Shown here one piece after another: positions 16,506 to 24,400 of a stretch of 37,202 nt of DNA. The number at the start of each line of letters is the position of its first letter. Position 1 is the first letter of the stretch. Below the pieces are notes generated by a model. That model was not told the DNA's origin, did no database searches, and saw nothing but the letters and a program-made list of their open reading frames with translations. A program made the position numbers and the translations under genes. This stretch comes from an uncultured Eubacteriales bacterium (GTDB taxonomy: Bacteria; Bacillota; Clostridia; Oscillospirales; CAG-272): the NCBI GenBank assembly GCA_934462825.1, contig CAKSIP010000013.1:1-37202 (forward strand), given 5' to 3'.

Positions 16506-16534
16506 TTGCAAAAATCGTTCGTATGGTGTACAAT
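16506..16534 (+). promoter_or_regulatory. Promoter of comEC
   Basis: TTGCAA (16506-16511), 17-base spacer, TACAAT (16529-16534); the predicted start is about 25 bases before the comEC ATG. Confidence 0.65.
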
Positions 16535-16566
16535 AAGATCAGTTTATGCAGAAAAGAGAATAACAA

Positions 16567-17736
16567 ATGGAACTTTTTAAAAATCGACCGCTTTCTCTGA
16601 TGTGCTTTGCTTGTATAGCTTTGGCTTTGGCGGTTTCTGCCGGTATGCCTCAAGGATGTGTAATTGCTTTGTTTGCCGCCTTGGCTGTACTGTTCGTTGC
16701 TTTCTTGCTGTTTTTCATCATACAAATTCTACATAAGAAAAAGGATTCTCCCTGGGCGAAAAGAGCTGTCGCCGTGCTTTTGTTTTCTGTGATGGCCGTC
16801 GCAACCTTGGTCGGAAGCACCGACTTTTTCCTTCATAAACGCGGGGCAATTGCTCGACAAAATCATCAGGCCTGCCAAATCGAAGCCCGTGTAACGGAAG
16901 TTCAGTACTCCTATTCCTATGGAGAGAAAATACATATCCAAATGCTCCATATCAACGGGAAGAAAGTATCGGGACGTGCCATATTGGAAAGCAGCTTCCT
17001 TACCTATCTTTCGGAGGGAGATCGCTTTTCGGCCGAGGTAGAGCTTACGGATTTTGACGAATCGGAATCGTATTGGATTGCAAGAGGCTTTTGCTATCAA
17101 TTGATTTGCTCCGATCCCAATACGATCAAACATTTGAGCAGAGAAAAATCTACCTTTCTTTCCTTTTTCACCGGCATCAATCAAAAAATGCAGAACATCT
17201 TTTTCAATCATCCGGCGATGGAAAGAGAAACCGGCGAGCTTTTGGGAGCGCTGTTGCTCGGAAACCGTGACAATCTTGCCACGAAAACCATCCGCGATTT
17301 TCGCCGTTGCGGAATATCCCATCTTTTGGCCTTAAGTGGCTTACACATTATGATTCTCGTGGGATGTTTTGACTTTTTCCTTCGCAAAATGTATGTCGGA
17401 AAGTCCGTTCGTTGTGTTTTCCTGTCGATTTTGGCCGTGCTTTATGTGTTTATTACGGGATTTTCGTTGGCCGTGATTCGTGCAGTTATTATGGTGTTGT
17501 TTGTCTATGCGGCCTATTGGTTTCGTACCGATTCCGATAATGTTACGGCGTTATGGGTTGCTTTGTTTTTAATTGTGGCCGTTTCGCCGAGCTCTATCCG
17601 CGATATAGGCTTATGGATGTCTTTTTGGCAACTTTGGGTATTTTGCTGGTTTCTTCCGTCCATTCGGAGCTTATGGCAAAATGGCAGATTGCCAAACGTC
17701 CGTTTTATGTTCGGTGGGGTGTTAAAATTCTATTGA
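16567..17736 (+). CDS. comEC: ComEC/Rec2 family protein, N-terminal part (frameshifted)
   Basis: First part of a ComEC/Rec2 protein, the inner-membrane channel for DNA uptake. The frame is 389 aa but only about 352 are homologous. It has two N-terminal membrane helices, a DUF4131-like extracellular segment, then the competence domain with LGALLLGNRDNL and CGISHLLALSGLHIMILVG, all standard landmarks. At DIGLWMSF the frame breaks: the expected continuation LATLGILL is in the -1 frame, starting at a run of five T (17622-17626). The tail after this point is non-homologous. One extra T would restore a protein of about 767 aa. No competence genes flank it, and the ribosome binding site is weak. Confidence 0.8.
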   Translation: MELFKNRPLSLMCFACIALALAVSAGMPQGCVIALFAALAVLFVAFLLFFIIQILHKKKDSPWAKRAVAVLLFSVMAVATLVGSTDFFLHKRGAIARQNHQACQIEARVTEVQYSYSYGEKIHIQMLHINGKKVSGRAILESSFLTYLSEGDRFSAEVELTDFDESESYWIARGFCYQLICSDPNTIKHLSREKSTFLSFFTGINQKMQNIFFNHPAMERETGELLGALLLGNRDNLATKTIRDFRRCGISHLLALSGLHIMILVGCFDFFLRKMYVGKSVRCVFLSILAVLYVFITGFSLAVIRAVIMVLFVYAAYWFRTDSDNVTALWVALFLIVAVSPSSIRDIGLWMSFWQLWVFCWFLPSIRSLWQNGRLPNVRFMFGGVLKFY

Positions 17737-18869
17737 GTTTGTCGGTAACGCTGGCCGCTATTGTGGCTACCTGCGGCATTCAGTGGATTTGTTTTAAGGA
17801 AATCTCGCTGGTTTCGCCCTTGTGCAATTTGATTTTTGCCCCGGTCGCAACATGGATTATGTTCCTTGGCATAGTGTTTTGGATGGTAAGCCCGCTTCCG
17901 TGGCTGTCCGCCGTTATCGCAAAGGGGTTGAATTTTCTTTGCTTAGGCATGATCTCCTTGATGGAAAACATTTCGCGGTGGCGAAACATTGTTCTTTCGA
18001 TGAACTATGATTTTGTGCCGTATATTGTCATTCCGCTTTTGTCCGTTTTGGCTTTTCTGATATTGATCCGTTTGAAAAGGAAATGGCTTATTTTCATTCC
18101 TCCGCTGGCAGCTGTAATCGCTTTTGCCGTTTGCTTGTCCGTTTATACGTATTCCACGCAGAATGTTTGTGAGGTGTGCTATCTGAAGAACGGCAAAAGT
18201 GAAATGTTGGTGATGACGAACCAAGGAAGTGCGGCAGTCTGCGACATGTCTACCGGAGGATATGCGCATTTGATGAAAGCGGTGGAGCAGGCGCGAAGTA
18301 TGAACGCTACCGAGATAGACATGCTGCTCTTGACGCATTATCATACTTACCATATCAATTCCTTGCAACGGTTGAACGAGCGATATAGAATCCGCAAGAT
18401 TTTCCTTCCGATGCCTGCCAAAGAAAGTGATATAAGTATATACAATCGGATTGTGGAAGAACTGTCCGACAGCGGGACGATGCTTTATATGTACAAAAGC
18501 GGAGAAAGTATTTCTTTGACCGACGCGTGTTGTATTGAAATGCAAAAGGCGCCCTTTCTCAAGCGTTCGGTGCAAGACATTTTTGCACTGACCGTGCAAG
18601 GAAATCAGGATCGCCTCACCTACTTGACCTCTGCTTACTATGAAGCCGAAGGGGCGACACTGCCGGAGCCGACAGATTTTTTGATATTGGGAACTCACGG
18701 CCCGAACTTTCGCACATCGCCGTCGCCGGCCTTTTTCGGTGACAATCATTTCAGCGCTGTCATTTACTCGGAACCGTTGCTGTTGCCCGAAACCATCGCG
18801 GCTGTGACGGTGTGTGATTTTATACCGGAAGACACGCAAGAATATGTTTCCTTTTTCGTGTTCGACTAA
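17613..18869 (+). pseudogene. comEC: ComEC/Rec2 family protein, C-terminal part (frameshifted)
   Basis: Continuation of comEC in the -1 frame, 418 codons from the first nearby in-frame ATG. It holds the rest of the competence membrane domain (FLATLGILLVSS, SLVSPLCNLIFAPVATWIMFLG) and then a metallo-beta-lactamase-like domain from about residue 190. The hallmark HxHxDH appears as LLLTHYHTYHINSL, with the metal-binding Asp replaced by Tyr, so this domain looks inactive. It has no ribosome binding site of its own. Either the break is a sequencing or assembly error, or the gene is inactivated, or slippage on the T run joins the halves. A hairpin terminator follows at 18909. Confidence 0.75.
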
Positions 18870-18908
18870 ACAATGTGCCCTATGAAAAAACGATAAAACG
18901 CTTTGAGA

Positions 18909-18947
18909 GAGCGGTGTAACCGGCGAAAGCTGTTGCACCGCTCTTTT
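18909..18947 (+). terminator. Terminator after comEC
   Basis: GAGCGGTGTAAC (18909-18920) pairs with GTTGCACCGCTC (18932-18943), 12 bp with one wobble, followed by TTTT. Confidence 0.75.
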
Positions 18948-19174
18948 CGGTGCAGCGGCACATCGAAGTATGGAGTTTTATAGTTTCAGTGGCAATCGGA
19001 CGCTCCTTCGCATAATTATTTAGTAGAATCACGTCGATTTTTCACGGGAAGTTGTTGCTGTGAAGTCCTTGCGCCTACCTCTTGACCGTTTGTGGCTCAC
19101 AACAACAATTGGCCGAAAGAATGAAACTTGCAAGAAAGGAAGCTTTTGATTATACGAAAGCCGTGAACATATGT
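18948..19174. other. Non-coding stretch between comEC and dpaA
   Basis: No gene is seen here. The comEC-dpaA gap totals about 305 bases; its first part holds the comEC terminator. The rest presumably carries the dpaAB promoter, but no convincing mother-cell (SigE/SigK) promoter was found by eye. A weak hairpin may form between GTTGTTGCTGTGA near 19050 and TCACAACAAC near 19097. Confidence 0.4.
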
Positions 19175-20101
19175 ATGGATATATCGGAACAGGGAATAGA
19201 GAGAAAAAGAAAAAAAGAACCGGAAAAAACAGCGGATGAAACAAGAACCAAGAGGTTAAAGCTGTGCTTTATCGGTGGCGACTGTAGACAGAGGTATGCC
19301 GCGCAGACGCTTGCCGCGTCTTATGCCGTTTGCGCAACCGGCGATGTATGGCACAGCGCGTCGCACCTTGTAAAAGTTTATGAAAATCCGCAAAAGGCGC
19401 TTTATGATGCCGATGGGATTGTGTTGCCCTTGCCTGTAGCCCAAGCAGAGGACGTTTTTCCGTTTGATCAATTGGCGGAGCAAGCCAAGCAAAAGAAAAT
19501 CCCCATGATTGGCGGCATGTTTTCCTCTTATGAAAAAGACGTGGCTGCCGCTTTGGGCGTTCGGATTTTTGACTATTTTTCGGATGAGAGCTTTTTGCTT
19601 GCCAATGCCGTGATTACGGCAGAAGGGGCCGTTTCTTTGGCTATGAATGTGCTGGAAGAAACCTTGTTATTCGCCCCGTGTGCCGTATTGGGCTTTGGCC
19701 GAATTGGAACGGCCCTGAGCCGGCGGCTCTCAGCGCTCGGAAGTCGTGTCACTGTGTTTGCCAGACGCGAAGAAGCGCTGGAAAAGGCGAAACTTTTGGG
19801 CTATCAAGCCGAAAGGCTCTTGGGGGAAGAACAAAAGCAATTTTCCGCAAGCTATCGTGTGATTTTCAATACCGTTCCGAAGCGGATTTTGTCGCCGGAG
19901 CTGCTTCTTTCTCTGCCGAGTGGCACGGTGTTGATTGAGCTTGCTTCACGTCCGGGAGGGTTTGATTCCGACATCGCCCAACAATGTGATCTGCGCGTTA
20001 TTGACGGGCGGGGCCTTCCGGGAAAATATGCGCCTTTTTCGGCAGGGAAAGCATTAGCCGACGCGATTCTCAGAATAATGGAAAGGGAGGAAATAATATG
20101 A
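19175..20101 (+). CDS. dpaA: Dipicolinate synthase subunit A
   Basis: With DpaB converts dihydrodipicolinate to dipicolinic acid, the spore-core chelator, in the mother cell. Chosen length 308 aa; the Bacillus protein is 297. The N-terminal core LCFIGGDCRQ matches the family opening, a second Rossmann motif VLGFGRIGTALSRRL is central, and the C-terminal half has IELASRPGGFD and GRGLPGKYAPFSAG. The start is uncertain: this ATG lacks a good Shine-Dalgarno, an ATG at 19121 is also open, and a CTG at 19262 just after AGAGG would begin exactly at the conserved core. The stop overlaps dpaB. By analogy with Bacillus spoVFA it should be under SigK. Confidence 0.92.
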   Translation: MDISEQGIERKRKKEPEKTADETRTKRLKLCFIGGDCRQRYAAQTLAASYAVCATGDVWHSASHLVKVYENPQKALYDADGIVLPLPVAQAEDVFPFDQLAEQAKQKKIPMIGGMFSSYEKDVAAALGVRIFDYFSDESFLLANAVITAEGAVSLAMNVLEETLLFAPCAVLGFGRIGTALSRRLSALGSRVTVFARREEALEKAKLLGYQAERLLGEEQKQFSASYRVIFNTVPKRILSPELLLSLPSGTVLIELASRPGGFDSDIAQQCDLRVIDGRGLPGKYAPFSAGKALADAILRIMEREEII

Positions 20102-20661
20102 TGCTGGGATACGCCATGTGCGGATCCTTCTGCACGATGGAGCGATCTATAGAACAGATGAAACGTCTTCGCGCGCTTGGATATGAAATACAACCCTTTA
20201 TGAGCGAAATCCTTTATGAAACCGACACAAGATTCGGGCAGGCCGAGAGGTTTAGAAAAACCGTAGAAACCATTTGTCAGCATAAAATCGTTCATACCAT
20301 ACCGATGGCAGAACCTTATGGGCCGGGAAAGGGGCTGGATTTGCTGGTTATTTCGCCTTGTACGGGCAATACCTTGGCAAAGCTGGCCTGCGGCATTACC
20401 GATACAACCGTTTGCATGATCGCCAAAGCGCATTTGCGAAACGACCGCCCGGTTTTGATTGCGCTGGCTACCAACGATGCGCTTTCTGCCAATTTGGCCA
20501 ATATTGGGACGTTGCAATCAAGGAAAAACCTGTATTTTGTTCCGCTCTTACAGGACGATCCCGAAAAAAAGCCACATTCTCTTGTGGCTGATTTTGACCT
20601 GCTTCCCAATTCCGTGGAAGCAGTTTTGAACGGAAAACGAATTGGAAAACTGTTTGGGTAA
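20098..20661 (+). CDS. dpaB: Dipicolinate synthase subunit B
   Basis: Flavoprotein-fold partner of DpaA in spore dipicolinate synthesis. The 187-aa protein begins GYAMCGSFCTMER, the family signature, and contains LLVISPCTGNTLAKLACGITDT, the conserved phosphate/flavin-type loop, and later LATNDALS. It starts within the dpaA stop region (ATGATG, 20098 or 20101) behind GGGAGG near 20086, showing tight coupling. Unlike Bacillus, no asd-dapG-dapA genes follow; a strong hairpin closes the pair. Confidence 0.94.
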   Translation: MMLGYAMCGSFCTMERSIEQMKRLRALGYEIQPFMSEILYETDTRFGQAERFRKTVETICQHKIVHTIPMAEPYGPGKGLDLLVISPCTGNTLAKLACGITDTTVCMIAKAHLRNDRPVLIALATNDALSANLANIGTLQSRKNLYFVPLLQDDPEKKPHSLVADFDLLPNSVEAVLNGKRIGKLFG

Positions 20662-20675
20662 AAAGCCGTTTGGGC

Positions 20676-20730
20676 AAAAAAGCAGGGGCGCCAAAAATTC
20701 AAGTGAATTTTTGACGCCCTTGGAATTTTC
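20676..20730. terminator. Bidirectional terminator after dpaB
   Basis: GGGCGCCAAAAATTCA (20686-20701) pairs with TGAATTTTTGACGCCC (20704-20719) with one mismatch. On the minus strand a run of six T follows (20676-20681), on the plus strand a weaker TT..TTTT. It serves dpaB and the convergent membrane protein. Confidence 0.8.
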
Positions 20731-20744
20731 TCAAATTGTGTTTC

Positions 20745-21542
20745 TTATGAAACGGATTTGTTGGTTTCTTTTGCTTCTAAGGATGCAAGCTGCATAAATA
20801 TCATCAGCATCAGCAGATAGCCGAGAAATCCGAAAAGCAATTCCAGCAAATAGAATCCGAAAAAGACGAGATAACCGCTGAACCCGGTGATGATCCAGTG
20901 ATGGTTTAGATCGCTGATTATCAGCATCACAATGCGAACCGTTGTTACAATGAGCGCCGTGCCGAAGGCACAGCCCAACAAGGGATTTTTCAAACGGAGC
21001 GTGCTTGGAAAAGGAATGAGATTTTCTATGTTGACAGTTGCTTTCATTTTTCCTGTTTCTTGGCAAAGCCGAAGCTTGTAATGCTTGATGATCGTGCTTG
21101 TAAGCCAAAAGATTATAAGAAATTGCAGCATTTCCAAAGCGGCAGAAAGGGCAATGGTATAAAGATCCATCCAGAATTGGAGCTGCCCTGGAATACCGTC
21201 GATCAGAGGAGAAATTGCCAGCTTGAGCGCGTATTTGAATAGGGGAAGACACAAAACCAACCAAAAGACGGATCGAATCCGCGAAAACGAAAGTCGCAAA
21301 AGCCCGTAAATGATAATGGAATTGGACAGGAAAAAGACAAATAAATCCATCAAAATTCCAATATATTTGAAAACAGGGGCAACAGAAGCCAGCGCGACGT
21401 TACTTTCTAATATGGTGTATAGCGGATAGATGGCCAGCGATTGCAGGGCATAAATGGGATAGGCAATCCAAAGAATCCCTCGCAGCAGATATTTTTTTAG
21501 CTTTTTTTCTTTTTCTAAAAAAGTTTCGGTTTGGATATTCAT
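20745..21542 (-). CDS. Multi-pass membrane protein of unknown function
   Basis: I do not recognise a family. The 265-aa protein has a charged N-terminus (LEKEKKLKKY) and about six or seven predicted membrane helices: roughly 20-42, 55-82, 88-108, 123-150, 183-207 and 215-248. Between the fourth and fifth lies a polar loop of about 30 residues. The last helices are unusually aromatic and leucine-rich (FFGFYLLELLFGFLGYLL). The start chosen has GGAG 6 bases upstream; the in-frame ATG four codons earlier contains that GGAG and is less likely. It is divergent from the M14-like gene across 98 bases and convergent with dpaB, so it is transcribed alone. Confidence 0.7.
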   Translation of the reverse strand: MNIQTETFLEKEKKLKKYLLRGILWIAYPIYALQSLAIYPLYTILESNVALASVAPVFKYIGILMDLFVFFLSNSIIIYGLLRLSFSRIRSVFWLVLCLPLFKYALKLAISPLIDGIPGQLQFWMDLYTIALSAALEMLQFLIIFWLTSTIIKHYKLRLCQETGKMKATVNIENLIPFPSTLRLKNPLLGCAFGTALIVTTVRIVMLIISDLNHHWIITGFSGYLVFFGFYLLELLFGFLGYLLMLMIFMQLASLEAKETNKSVS

Positions 21543-21555
21543 AGAAATCTCCATT

Positions 21556-21569
21556 CCGCCGTGCGGCGG
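21556..21569. repeat. Short perfect inverted repeat
   Basis: CCGCCGTGCGGCGG is a self-complementary 14-mer in the gap between two divergent genes. In RNA it would form a GC-rich hairpin just upstream of the membrane-protein ribosome binding site, or it could be a dimeric operator. Confidence 0.5.
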
Positions 21570-21640
21570 CTTAATAGTAAGAGTGTATCACGACAGAGCC
21601 ACTGTTGTGATTGGCTGTGTGAATAAGGAGGAAACAACGC

Positions 21641-22525
21641 ATGCTATATGAAGAAATGATGCAGCAAATTTTTGCCATGGAAACCCAAGGACAACCAAAA
21701 GAATGTCCCGGATGGCATTCGGTACTGATAGGGAAAAGTATTTTTGGACGTTCTTTACCATTGCTTTCCGTCGGACACGGCAAAAAAAGTCTTTTGATTC
21801 TCGGCCCTCACCGAGCTAAAAAAGGTGACATCGTTTCCCAGCTGTTGCGATTTGTCCAAGAGCTTTCCAACGCTTTGCGGCAAAATCAAGTGTTTGGGGG
21901 AGAAAACCTTGGTGCCTTGCTGGAACGTCGCGCTTTGAGAATCCTTCCCATGCCCAATCCGGACGGAACCGCCTATGCTTTATCCGGGGTGGATGAGACA
22001 AACCTTCTTTATGACCGATTGCTTCAGCAGAATCAAGGCAGCCGGGATTTTTCATCATGGACTGCCAACGGTCGAGGGGTAAGCTTGCCCTTGAATTATC
22101 CCTATCGTTTTGCAGAGCGAAAACGCAGAGAAGTGTTGCAAGAAGCCAAGGGTGCGGATTTTTCCGGGAACGATGCCTGTTCAGAACCGGAAACAGCCTC
22201 CATCTGCCGCTATTTTGCTATGGATTCTACCCTATGCGGCGTGATGAATCTGGAAAACGGGGACCCTTTTGTTGCAGCCCCGTGCAAATATGAAACGCAG
22301 GAGCGATGCCGTGTTGCCGTGAATAATGCTGTGAAAATTACCGGTTATCCGCGCCGTACCTATGGCGAGGATGGCGACGAAAGCTTGCTCAATGCCTATC
22401 AGTATTTTTTTGACGAATATAAAATACCGGCCTTTTTGGTGAGCGTTCCTTCTCAAACACAAACGCCAGAGATGTTGTATCACACCTTAAAAAGGCTTAT
22501 CATGGGATTTCTTTCTTGGATATAA
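21641..22525 (+). CDS. M14-type carboxypeptidase-like protein, active site degenerate
   Basis: The 294-aa protein follows the M14 zinc carboxypeptidase plan, nearest to gamma-D-glutamyl peptidases. It has FGRSLPLLSVG (35-45), LLILGPHRAK (51-60) where the family has HxxE, LPMPNPDG (102-109), GVSLPLNYP (146-154) for the usual GxDxNRN, and SEPET (181-185). Zinc ligand His57 is kept, but the Glu at +3 is Lys60, the third His region reads NLENGD (203-208), and the catalytic Glu region reads FLVSVP with Ser268. It therefore probably does not hydrolyse peptides, though the fold seems intact. No signal peptide. AAGGAGG (21625-21631) precedes the ATG. Spore genes lie nearby, but no operon link is visible. 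Confidence 0.75.
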   Translation: MLYEEMMQQIFAMETQGQPKECPGWHSVLIGKSIFGRSLPLLSVGHGKKSLLILGPHRAKKGDIVSQLLRFVQELSNALRQNQVFGGENLGALLERRALRILPMPNPDGTAYALSGVDETNLLYDRLLQQNQGSRDFSSWTANGRGVSLPLNYPYRFAERKRREVLQEAKGADFSGNDACSEPETASICRYFAMDSTLCGVMNLENGDPFVAAPCKYETQERCRVAVNNAVKITGYPRRTYGEDGDESLLNAYQYFFDEYKIPAFLVSVPSQTQTPEMLYHTLKRLIMGFLSWI

Positions 22526-22613
22526 CTCTGCGCATGAGCTTTTCCGCCGAATAGAGGAGTAGCATCCCCGTTTACACGGGCGTTATTTGCTTTTAGCTTT
22601 TTGTTTTTATTTT

Positions 22614-23735
22614 TTAATTTTCGTCATCATTGCCTTCAAAAATATCGATTTGAGCGGCCGGATGATCGGAAGCCGAGCATGTATGTTGCATCGGTGGCTG
22701 GAGGCCGAGATGCTCATAAGCCAGCCGGGTAACACATCGCCCGCGCGGTGTGCGGGATAAAAAACCGATCTGAAGCAGGTACGGCTCATAGACATCTTCC
22801 AGCGTGATGGCTTCCTCGCCGATCGTTGCCGCCAGGGTGTCCAGCCCTACAGGGCCTCCTGCGTAAATATCAACAATGGTTTTCAGCATGCGACGGTCAA
22901 TGTTGTCAAGTCCCAACCCATCAATTTCCAGCTTGTCGAGAGCATACGATGCAATGTCTGTATCAATGATTCCGTCCCCTTTAATTTGGGCAAAATCGCG
23001 TACTCGTTTTAAAAGCCTATTGGCAATACGAGGCGTTCCGCGGGAACGCGAGGCAATTTCATAGGCACCGTTTTCCGACATTTCGATGTTCAAAATGCCG
23101 GCATTTCTTTTTACAATGGTAGTCAGTTCTTCCGGTGAATATAGCTCAAGCTTGAGAAGCACGCCGAAACGATCCCGCAACGGTGTAGTAAGCTGCCCGG
23201 CGCGCGTGGTGGCGCCGATCATAGTAAAGTGCGGAAGGTCAATGCGAATGCTTCGCGCCGAAGGGCCTTTGCCGATAATTATATCCAACGCATAGTCTTC
23301 CATGGCCGGGTAAAGAATTTCTTCAACCGAACGAGAAAGACGATGAATTTCATCAATGAAAAGGACATCTCCTTCATTGAGATTGGTCAAAAGTGCCGCC
23401 AGATCTCCTTGCTTTTCGATGGCCGGGCCGGATGTGATTTTGATGTTGACACCCATTTCGTTGGAGATAATATTGGCCAAGGTCGTTTTTCCAAGTCCGG
23501 GCGGGCCGTAAAGCAAGACGTGATCCAAAGATTCACCACGCATTTTGGCAGCATGAATGTAGATTCGCAGATTTTCCTTGACCTTTTCCTGACCAATATA
23601 GTCATCCAAAGATCTTGGGCGGAGCGAAAGCTCGTTTTCGGCATCATCCGGTGAGTAAGAGGTTGTCACAATTCGTTCTTCTATGCGATTTTCAAAGTCA
23701 AAATCATCGGATTCCATATTTAAATTCTTTTTCAT
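22614..23735 (-). CDS. ruvB: Holliday junction branch-migration helicase RuvB
   Basis: Hexameric AAA+ motor that drives branch migration with RuvA. The 373-aa protein has Walker A GPPGLGKTT, Walker B FIDEIHRL, sensor segment GATTRAGQLTTPLRDRFG with the arginine finger, and a C-terminal winged helix ending LSRTPRGRCVTRLAYEHL. About 25 acidic or polar residues extend beyond the usual end. The start is 23 bases after ruvA; AGGGG lies about 13 bases upstream, a little far, and an ATG six codons later has no better site. Last gene of the DUF951-yfhO-ruvA-ruvB operon. Confidence 0.97.
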   Translation of the reverse strand: MKKNLNMESDDFDFENRIEERIVTTSYSPDDAENELSLRPRSLDDYIGQEKVKENLRIYIHAAKMRGESLDHVLLYGPPGLGKTTLANIISNEMGVNIKITSGPAIEKQGDLAALLTNLNEGDVLFIDEIHRLSRSVEEILYPAMEDYALDIIIGKGPSARSIRIDLPHFTMIGATTRAGQLTTPLRDRFGVLLKLELYSPEELTTIVKRNAGILNIEMSENGAYEIASRSRGTPRIANRLLKRVRDFAQIKGDGIIDTDIASYALDKLEIDGLGLDNIDRRMLKTIVDIYAGGPVGLDTLAATIGEEAITLEDVYEPYLLQIGFLSRTPRGRCVTRLAYEHLGLQPPMQHTCSASDHPAAQIDIFEGNDDEN

Positions 23736-23758
23736 ATGCTGTTAGGTTCCCCTGTCAA

Positions 23759-24397
23759 TTATATCAGTTTTTTCAAAGCAGCCTTGATGATTTCTTCCAG
23801 CGAAAGGGAAGAAACATCCAGCGTGGAAAGAGCGGTTTGAATTTGAGCACGGTTATATCCGAGCACGGAAAGTGCGTCCTGCGCCTCGGAAAGCTTGGAA
23901 TTGGCACCGGGCTGAGCGATTCCCGAAGATGCCGATAGAGGGGCGGTGGCTTCTGCAGCTAAGGAGGACTTCATGATTTTGTCGTGAAGCTCCAAAATAA
24001 TTCTTGCCGCTGTTTTCGGGCCGACACCGCTGGCTTTGGAAATGGCTTTTTTGTCGTCGGTGCATACGGCCAAAGCAAATTTTTCCGGAGGTAACAGAGA
24101 AAGCACTGCGAGCGCAACCTTCGGGCCGACACCCGAAACGGAAATCAACATTTTGAAGGCTGACAATTCTTCGGTCGTGTAAAAGCCAAACAACTCGATG
24201 TCATCCTCGCGCACGGACATATAAGTGTAAAGCTTGACTTCGGGCGGGGAGGAAACAGAGCGATGCGGCGGCATGGCATCATAGGTGGTACCGCTGACGG
24301 TCAGTTTATAGCCTATGCCGCCGGCATCAAGCACGGCAAAGCCGCGATCACCTTCTCGTTCCAGATAAGCAAGCTTTCCGCAAATATAATAAAACAT
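23759..24397 (-). CDS. ruvA: Holliday junction protein RuvA
   Basis: Tetrameric junction-binding subunit of RuvABC. The 212-aa protein shows the N-terminal OB fold (MFYYICGKLAYLE, LYTYMSVREDDIELFGF), two helix-hairpin-helix motifs (VSGVGPKVALAVLS and ASGVGPKTAARIILELHDK), a linker rich in Ala/Ser and the C-terminal domain III (EAQDALSVLGYNRAQIQTAL) that contacts RuvB. AAAGGA lies upstream of the ATG. Only 3 bases separate it from the yfhO-family stop, so they share a transcript. Confidence 0.97.
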   Translation of the reverse strand: MFYYICGKLAYLEREGDRGFAVLDAGGIGYKLTVSGTTYDAMPPHRSVSSPPEVKLYTYMSVREDDIELFGFYTTEELSAFKMLISVSGVGPKVALAVLSLLPPEKFALAVCTDDKKAISKASGVGPKTAARIILELHDKIMKSSLAAEATAPLSASSGIAQPGANSKLSEAQDALSVLGYNRAQIQTALSTLDVSSLSLEEIIKAALKKLI

Positions 24398-24400
24398 AGG

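Noticed and set aside
21582..21590. TGTATCA half-site resembling the Crp/Fnr operator upstream of the M14-like gene
   Set aside because: Only one arm is present, and the same 7-mer also occurs inside genes (for example in mfd near 4665), so chance is likely.
22566..22580. Hairpin CCCGT-TTAC-ACGGG between the M14-like gene and ruvB
   Set aside because: Only 5 bp and no adjacent T run on either strand; too weak to call a terminator.
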